Made by a program: the position numbers and the translations under genes. This document shows, in pieces, positions 56,221 through 64,000 of a stretch of DNA of 64,000 bases. The stretch lies in the NCBI RefSeq assembly GCF_036785885.1, contig NC_092315.1:19384026-19448025 (forward strand), read 5' to 3'. The DNA comes from Coffea arabica. Its lineage: Eukaryota; Streptophyta; Magnoliopsida; Gentianales; Rubiaceae. How positions within the stretch are numbered: position 1 is the stretch's first letter; the number at the start of each line of letters is the position of its first letter. The notes under the pieces are model-generated. The model had not been told where the DNA came from. It saw nothing but the letters and a program-made list of their open reading frames with translations, and did no database searches.

Positions 56221-59089
56221 TTAGGAGTGGTAATTCAAGACCTGATAAAACGACACGAACAAGACTCAAAAAGTACCTGATCAAAACATGACATGAAAGA
56301 ATTTGTGTCCAAAATAGGTCAATCACGATTATGACACCAAAAAAAATGCGTTGTTGACGAATGACACGTTATTAATCCTTTAAACTTATGGGTTGATATG
56401 TTAATCCGAAACATACAACATGACATGTGACATACAACATGGCACAATTGTAATTTGAAGTACCATTTCTATTAGGGAATTTTATTTCTTTTGATACCTC
56501 TAGAATATACACCAAAACTAAAACTATACGACTAAAAAATAAAAACCAATTACTTGGTTTTCTTCCATACATGAACCAAATTTCTTTAAATTCGCTTCTT
56601 AAAAGTTTCCTTGTAATCAAAGTATTAGAGCCAAATTAAAAAAGAAAACAGAAGCCATTTAAAAATTAAGAATTCATACCAATTTTTTTTGGACAAGATT
56701 AAGATCTTTTAAACAAAAAAAAAAAGCATGAATTGGATTCCTTGCATATCTATTTATATCAAATTTATTTTTTTAATTTCCTCCTAAATCTGTGGTACAA
56801 ATAGTGTATTCCTTTCTAAGTAGAGTACCCAAAAGTCTAATTGTTGTTTACGCTAAATTTCTTTACAGTATCTCCTAAATTTACGAGGAACTTAACTTAT
56901 TGTTCGAGTATTGGAATCAAAAGATTAAAGACTTAGGACCTTTGAGAATTCATGCCAAATTTTTCAACCACAAATCAATAGTTTTGACTAAAAGTAGTTA
57001 GTAGTTTTTTTTTTTTTTTTCATATGAAAGAGCCTTTAATATTTGAAGCACAACTCCTGAATATTGGATACTGTAGTTGAATCTTCTATATTATTCTCTC
57101 TCTGACTTTTGGACTATGATTGAACAAAACTTAACATGTCGTAGAATTCCAAAGTAAAGTCAAGCAGAGATAACACAAAATTAATTAGTATCATGATTTA
57201 TATTTATACACATCAAAATTTGAATTTACATGCACTATGATTCAAGTAACACACTTGGTTAAGGTCGATGCTTTAAGTTCATGGTTTTCAAGATTTTGTG
57301 ATATTTCATTAGTAATTTCAATTTAAAAAATTAAATGGGTCAAACGGGTTAAAGACAACATGACACATTAATAAACAGATCATGACATGAACATGATAAG
57401 GAAGTTTAATATATCATTTATGGAACTATACTTGTCTAGCACGAACACGATTGTGACATGATACAAAAATGATACCTACTTATATTAAATAGTGAAAGCA
57501 GATTTAGACTTGTTATAGAGATGGTCATTATAGTGGTGAAAACAGGTATTATAAAATTAGGAGATTTCACCATAGTTTCATAGAATAATTAATTAATTGG
57601 CCAAGATAAAATCTTTTGTTAAGACAATTGTGGAAAGCCAAATTTCTAGAAGTTCTTATTTATTGATAACTTTGCATTAATTGATCTTAATTAATTTCGG
57701 TTGTTATTTCTAATTTGTTTTCTTGTTTTTTGTAACTTTTGTAACAATTCGTTGTCTACACAATAAAATAATTTGAAAAATTTTGGTAACTAGTTGTCTT
57801 TTCTCGTAGGATCGACGCCTGAATACTCCTTAATACTAGCGTATAGTTTGTTTTGTACACTTTTAAATGGAGAAGTAAGGTTAATAAACCTCAAACTACC
57901 CAAAAAAAAATTTTATGTGAAAAGAGTGCAAGAATATGCAAGGATAAATTTAACGTTCTTCGTGCAAATATTATTTTGGATAATTTTTTGAAAAACTATT
58001 GTAGCACTTTTTGATGTAATGTATGTAAGTTAAAAATGGTTGAAAAATGTGTTGATTATATAAGCAAACCAATGGGTGTAAATAGAGTGTAAATAATGTC
58101 CAATTCAAACAAACCCATTACAATGGTATATCTTTAGTATAGTTTCAGATGTTCCTATTGAATAGTGTGTCACAAAAAGTACTCATTCTGTCCCATAAAA
58201 GTTGTTATGGTTGTCACTTTTTCTTGTCCCAAATTAATTGTTATCTAAGAGAAGTCAACTTATTTTTTTTAATGAAATTTTGTTTTTACATTTCATGTGG
58301 TCCACCACTTATTCCCTATAATTATCAATATATCAAATAAAAGATGGCCCCTCACAAAAGATATAAAAGAAAGTAAAAATTCTCTTTCCTACTAGGATCA
58401 CTGTACATAAATTGTACATTCAACAAATTTTATGGATCGTGGGAGTTGCTTTCTTAAGTTGGATACTGTGCCAAACTAAAATGCCCTCCGCAACAACTTC
58501 AAATATTATGAGGCATGTCAAATGAGTCAATATTCAAATTTAGTTAGACCCAATAGCAACTCATTCAAATTTTGTTTGCCAACTAACACATCAAATAGAA
58601 ACGAGATCTAGTATTTGCTTTAGCCTCAATCTCCATCGAAGCTTTGCTCCACAGACACAACTTTTTACATTCATATACATATAAGAGAATTAATATTTTA
58701 TATACTAATAGTGTATACATTTTTATTATTTGATACACGATACATAATTTAAATTTAAATTTAAAATTCAAATTTTGCATATACATTATGCATTCAATCG
58801 TAATAGTGTATACACTATCAGTGTATATAAGATTTATTTTATATAAAATTCAAACTACTAGATTTTCACTAAACAAAAGTTCAATTGAATCTGACTTAAA
58901 ATTTTTTTTTCTAATAAAAATTTTGACAAAAAAATAAATAAATCAATTTTGAATAAAAACTTAAACTTGCTTAAAAAGTAAAACAAAAGAAATTATTAAA
59001 AAAAAAATTAAAAACTTGAAGCCTAGAGCGTACTATTAGTCTATTACATCCTAGCAAGCCTTCAAACCAGCACTTTCAAAAGCGGGGTC
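56221..59089. other. Gene-free AT-rich spacer
   Basis: No supported gene. A CTGTCCCATAAAAGTTG phrase (about 58188) is of the kind found in short plant MITEs. Around 58690-58850 there is an inverted GTGTATACA... arrangement. Neither is resolved well enough to bound. Confidence 0.5.
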
Positions 59090-61376
59090 TGAAGGCTCAG
59101 TCATCCCTCCCCTCTTCTCTCCAACGGTCCAACCCCAAGAGTTTGAAGACACCCATTAGCTTTATCTCATCCCCGTCGTTATCTGCAGAGAAGGTAAGAA
59201 GCAAAAAAGAAATATGAAAAACTCGAGCTCTGTTTGCAGTTCTTGTAAGAATTATGATACAGTTTCTTGAATAAATTTTTGCGGTTTTGTTTTCAGAAAG
59301 TGTCTCTGCGTTGAGGTCTTTTCTGAATCTATGAATCTCATTGAGATGGGTTTTACCTTTTAGTCGACACAAAATATCTAGAACTTGCTGTTTCTTGGTA
59401 GTATATTGAAGTTTTGGATTTTGAAATGCTCAAGATTTAGTGAGCCCACTTCTTCTGATTCAAGATTTGTTGTAGATATGGATTTTAGGTTCCTTCATCC
59501 AATGAACAAAATAACGGGTTGGAAAATTTATGTAAGAGTATGATGTTAGAATTATGGTTCCTTTTCTTGCTCTAGATTTGAATTTTCAAAGCTAGCATAA
59601 GAAAATATATGAAACTTGATAGGCGGTAAGTTAATTCTCTGAATGTAGAGGTGACAGAGTTCTGTTTTCCTATCCCAATTATGGGTGATTTGTAACTTAA
59701 CTAAATTTGGTGACACAGTTAGCTTTGATTTAGAGCAGTTGGTTATGTTTATGATGATTTGCATCGAGGTTGTTTTTTCACGGGTGTACATCATCCCAAG
59801 TCTTTAAAGTGTTTTCCTGTACAATGAGAATAACATTCAGGTGGGGAGTCGATTCTCAGGAACTATCTCGACTGTCTGGTGCAATTGCACCAGCAGTTGA
59901 TGGTTGAGAACCTCCTGCGTGAAATTGAGTGGAAATTGAAACTTGGGGTAATTGTGGAAACGCGGTAGGACTGGCGGATGAACAGAGGTTGCATACAGAG
60001 TGAGTGTATATTTGTTGTTGCAGTTTCTCATTGTCTCAGACAATTATAACTGGTAGTCGTTGAGACCCTTGATCCAGTTGAGAAATGCTTGACAACTCTA
60101 ACAGTGACATAGGAATAGAGTTTACCTGCAAATATGCAAATGTTATACTCCGCTAACCATTATTAAAACAGTATCTAATACTTATATGGCTTAACCAACG
60201 AAAAGCCAGAACAATGACAAAAAACAAGTGATAATTGATGAAGCAAAAAGGTGATATGGACATTTGATTACTTGATACTTTTTTGCTTACTTGTATACAG
60301 AACAAAGAAATTCCACCCCCAAAACAATCTCTCAATTTCTCTTTAAGGAGTAAAAAGTGTAACTTCTAGGTTACAAGCTATTAGCTAGTGATATGGTTTA
60401 TGTTTTCCTCTGAAGGCAACAGTATGAAGGACTCTTGTTTGGTCATTTCCATTGTCAAAGGAAGAATATTTCACCACAAATCTCTATCTTACTGAAATTT
60501 TATTCTTGAAATAACATTAGCAGGTTCCATCTTCAATATGACTCAAAAGACTAGTTATTCATTTAATCATGCATTAATGGAACTCTAGATGCCTAGGTTT
60601 AGTGCTTCTGTTGCTCCTTAAGCAAAATCTCTGTTTCGGTTGGAATGTTTGCCTTAGATTATTGCTTGAGTTGTCTGGTTATTTGTCAAGTTAAAAATGT
60701 GTAAAGAGCTTGTGGATTATTCAGGTGATGCTGTAATGTCTTCAAGAAAGTAACAAAGATGAGCTAGATTTTTGAATTTACAAGCGGTGGACTCCTTTGC
60801 ATTAGTTGTTTAATGGTTATTCTCAAGCACTACGGAGAGTGAAATATGATTTATTTCGCAATGTTTCACTTCAAAGAACGTGCTGCTGAAATTTTTGAGC
60901 AAAATATTTACCAAATAAATTTGTTTCTACATATATTGTCGCATGATATAAGATCAACTGTATCCTTAAGTCAACTCCATCAACGACCACTGTGAGAGAC
61001 AAAAGTTGTTCAAAGTTATGCTATTGATTTTTTAAGGTGAACCTTGGGACATCAGTTAGGTCCCTGATTATTAATATGGTAGCGATTTGCTCCATAACCA
61101 CTGTAGATATTCTGATTTAAGGGTCTAATCCGCTGGATTCTTTCCAGTGTTGCAGTGGTAAGAGTCTACTGCACTGGATTTCCCGCTTTCTTTCTTGTGC
61201 AGCAAAACAGACTCAATTACCTTTTATCAGATTACTGGGATTGTCCTTTCAAGGTATCTGATTACTTTTCTTGTCGCAGATATTTACTTGAACCATAAAA
61301 GGTAGTGGAGAGTCTTCTTACAACATCTGAAACTGTTTCTGCTGAAGCAGTAATAGGAAAGAGGCTATTTGTGAAG
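59090..61376 (+). other. 5' untranslated exons and introns of the right-edge gene (tentative)
   Basis: A C/T-rich leader (about 59098-59193) ends in AGAAG followed by a GTAAGA donor at 59194, typical of a plant 5' untranslated exon. A second likely leader exon is 61280-61376, after the acceptor TTTTCTTGTCGCAG and before a GTAAAT donor. It has no ATG and has an in-frame stop upstream, which supports translation starting in the next exon at 61474. Other leader exons may exist in between. Confidence 0.45.
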
Positions 61377-61473
61377 GTAAATTTATGTTTTTGAGACAAG
61401 TGGCTTCAAAATCTTAGGGTTATCTCCTTGAGCATAACAAATTTTGCTTCAGAAGGGAAGTCCGACTACTGAT

Positions 61474-63950
61474 ATGCCTCAGATTCAGGATAGAACCTCT
61501 GGAGATCTCCTGGAGAATGCCTCTGGTTCTTCCGTGAAGTCTACAACAGTTCGCTTTCTTGAGTTTTCTGTTTTCTCACAAGAAGGGATCAACCTTGTTG
61601 TTGATATCAGTTCAAGCTCATTGGATTCGCCTAAGAGATATGAAAATGAAGTCTGCTTGTGTCAAGCTTTCCAGGAGAACAAGTTTCAAAGCTTTCGTCA
61701 GGAGCTTGAATACTTGCAAAAGAACTGTAAACAGATAAAGAGTTCTTTGACTTGGAGTACAACTTCAAAGACCACATCTGGAAGTGATCATGTGAAAATT
61801 GACTCATCTCCAAATTCACTGAAAAGAGAAAATGAACATTTGGTGATTAATTGTCCAGATGGGGAAAATGGGTCTCTGGAAATGTCTCAAATGAAAGACT
61901 GCAAAGTTGTTCGTGAGGTTTCAGATGCTGTGGAAAAACAAGAAAATCCAACTCTTTGCGAGCTTGATTTAGTTGTTGTTTCTGACACGACCTCAAGTAC
62001 AAGCTGTGAGGTAATAGAACCTTCTTGTGCTCCCCAGGCAAAATCAACCTGCAGTTTCGTGGAAAGCTTAGCAGCAGATGGATCAGAAAATGCAACGGAT
62101 TGCCAAAGTACAAGGCTTTGGAATAAAACTTACAAGAATGCAGACATACAAAGCCATTGGAGTGAAGCAAATCATGAAAATCTATTTGATGCTTCTTCAG
62201 CAATTAATACGCCTGACGTGCAGTCATCAGAAGATGCAGGCCTTCAGAAAGATGCAGCATGTTCTCCTTTTATCTATGAGCCCTTGCTAAATCCTTTATA
62301 TAATGTGGAAAGCACTAAAATGGAAGGGGAAGTATTGGAGAATTCTCTTGAAATTGACCAAAATGGTCATTTCAAGTCATCATCTGTTGTTGGAGAGGTA
62401 ACATGTTTTTTTTGCAATTACTATTGTAGAGTAACTTTCCTGAAATGATACAGAATATTTGCTTAGTCCTGCTTCAACAGCTATTTCGAAAGGTCTTCTG
62501 TAGTTATTGCATTCTGAGAACTCTGTTTCTTCTGCAATCTTTTGTCTTCTCTGTCCTCTTTCTTTTCTTCCCATTTGGAGGCAGGTATAGAACTCTATAA
62601 GGTGCTGCTTTTATACAGCACTCTTGATTGCTTACTTTTTATTATCTATGTATCAGGTTTCTTTTCTTTTCTTTTTTTTTTAAATTTTCATGGCATTTGA
62701 AACTCAGACTATTACTAAAAAATCCTGTTTGGTTTTGTTTCAGCTTTCTGTTTGTCAATATTTTGCTTTGGTTTTTTCCTGTCAACCCAGGGCATGCTAT
62801 GCCAGCTACCTGTTACTGAGGACCAGAGGAGCCATAAAAGTCTTGCATTATTTTCATTTCATTCCATCTTAAGTCATTATTTCTCTTATAGTGTTCAATA
62901 CTGATTATGTATGCATGGATTGGGAATTTTGCCTCCTTTCCCGTCATCTTATTTCTAGGCCTGGAAAAGAAAAACAGAATCCTTGATTGTAGGATTAATT
63001 AGCCTCTTCTATCCTTCTAATTTCTGTTGCTTGAGCTATCTTGCGTCATGCGTCTCAATTTTCTAGTCATTCCTTTTGATTTTATATGCATGGGATGTAT
63101 GCATGAAAGTTAATTTTCATTCTTGCCAATGTAACCGATACATTCTTATTTCTCTTTCATGCTTGGATCACACTTCACATGGGTTTTGACATCTTTCATA
63201 TCCATATACAAGTTCATTGTTCTACATATTATGATCTATAGTTTGCTGGTGTTTATTCCATCTTTTGCTCTTCTTCCCATTCTCTGGGCCCTGTTTTCCA
63301 CCTTAACCGCTCAAGATGTGTGGTGGTTGTCTGTAGAAAAGGTTGTTTTATGAATATACTGAAACTCTCAAACTAGGAATGTATCATCAACATCAAAGTG
63401 ATGGAATTATATGCAAATTACCTTGTGTTAATGAATCGAAATTTGCTTTGCTTCCATGAGATTAGTGGATTGTCATCTTTTTTTTTTTGTGTTTTGTGCT
63501 AACAAAATATATCATCAATTTGACCAGAAAGTTACTAGCTATGGATCTTTGACTTGCATTTGTGATCTTCTATTTTGTGTTGCTTTCTACAATAGTCCAT
63601 GTCAATGTCACCTGCAGTATTTTGCCATTTTCAGGCCTGGAGCTGTAGCGTTAATGACATAGAAGCTTCAAGGTAATAGTAACTTGTTGGAAAAATTTTA
63701 TCAGAATTTGTTTGATACAGTCATCTAAGCAGAGATTTTTGCTGTTTTGCTTTGTTAATTATTATTTTTTACCAGTAAATCAGGAAACAAAGCAGAAATG
63801 TCCATATCTGATGGAGGATATAAAAGAAAGAGACAATGCTATCAATCTGACAAGGTTTTTGGAATTTGTGGTGGAAAAATTTTAAGAAGGTCAACGCGTC
63901 GTCATAGTAGCAAAGGTCTCCCAAGAAGATCCAAGCGGCTTTTTCCTAAG
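61474..63950 (+). CDS. Unrecognised plant protein, probably nuclear; N-terminal 379 residues, gene continues past the window
   Basis: Three coding exons join in perfect frame: 61474-62397 (308 codons), 63635-63672 and 63776-63950. All junctions are GT-AG, and the next intron starts at 63951 (GTTTGC). The start ATG is the first in frame; the exon itself begins after an AG at 61452. The first 308 residues are acidic, Ser/Thr-rich and low in order (VRFLEFSVFSQEGINLVVDISSSSLDS near the start, FQSFRQELEYLQKNC about 75-90). The last exon is strongly basic: KRKR (337-340), then KILRRSTRRHSS and LPRRSKRLFPK, fitting a nuclear localisation signal or DNA/chromatin contact. I do not recognise the family. 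The intact frame over three exons argues for a living gene. Confidence 0.8.
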
Positions 63951-64000
63951 GTTTGCGTTAAATGTTCTTAATGATAGGCATCTAGGCAGATGATGAACAC

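Overview
This window is nuclear DNA of a eudicot plant. The evidence is AT-rich intergenic DNA, spliced genes with GT-AG introns, a plant type-2B calcium pump, a plant-specific LRR/ubiquitin-like gene, and a dense layer of plant transposable elements (Copia, Ty3/Gypsy of two or three lineages, L1-type LINE, long-TIR and Mutator-like DNA elements, Helitron, SINE, MITEs). The species cannot be fixed from sequence alone.

Layout. 1-8.3 kb is a pile of LTR-retrotransposon remnants: a Copia RNase H fragment with adjoining probable LTR, a Gypsy LTR piece ending at 3838, and the 3' end of a Tat/Ogre-type Gypsy element with a 3.8-kb LTR. 8.3-11.4 kb has no gene, only short repeats. 11.36-22.75 kb is one minus-strand Gypsy element with very long LTRs (about 3.46 kb each), almost no interior (0.59 kb) and a TTTAG target duplication. 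A 3.87-kb gag-only Copia element with a GATGG duplication is nested in its 5' LTR. 23.1-37.9 kb is a broken homologue of the LRR plus ubiquitin-like gene At2g30105. One of its LRR exons is split by an 11.1-kb DNA element with about 0.66-kb inverted repeats. That element holds a smaller Mutator-like element (9-bp duplication, LINE fragment inside) and a 5'-truncated L1-type LINE. 38-43 kb is mostly featureless, with one MITE and one weak small-peptide candidate.

43.2-46.2 kb is the best-supported gene: an intact, intronless autoinhibited Ca2+-ATPase (ACA12/ACA13 type) on the minus strand, with a TATA-like promoter. Upstream lie short tandem duplications, an unusual degenerate array of about 0.4-kb units (47.4-49.0 kb) and a MITE. 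50.9-53.5 kb is a decayed Helitron replicase N-terminal region. 54.1-54.6 kb is a solo Copia-type LTR. 55.0-56.2 kb looks like another LTR body carrying a tRNA-derived SINE. 59.1 kb to the window end is the 5' half of an intact, spliced plus-strand gene for an unrecognised protein, probably nuclear, which runs out of the window.

Only two genes look functional: the calcium pump and the partial gene at the right edge. They show no evident functional link. The main interest is the insertion history, much of which can be ordered from target duplications, an empty-site copy inside the window, and exon sequence continuing on both sides of an insertion.
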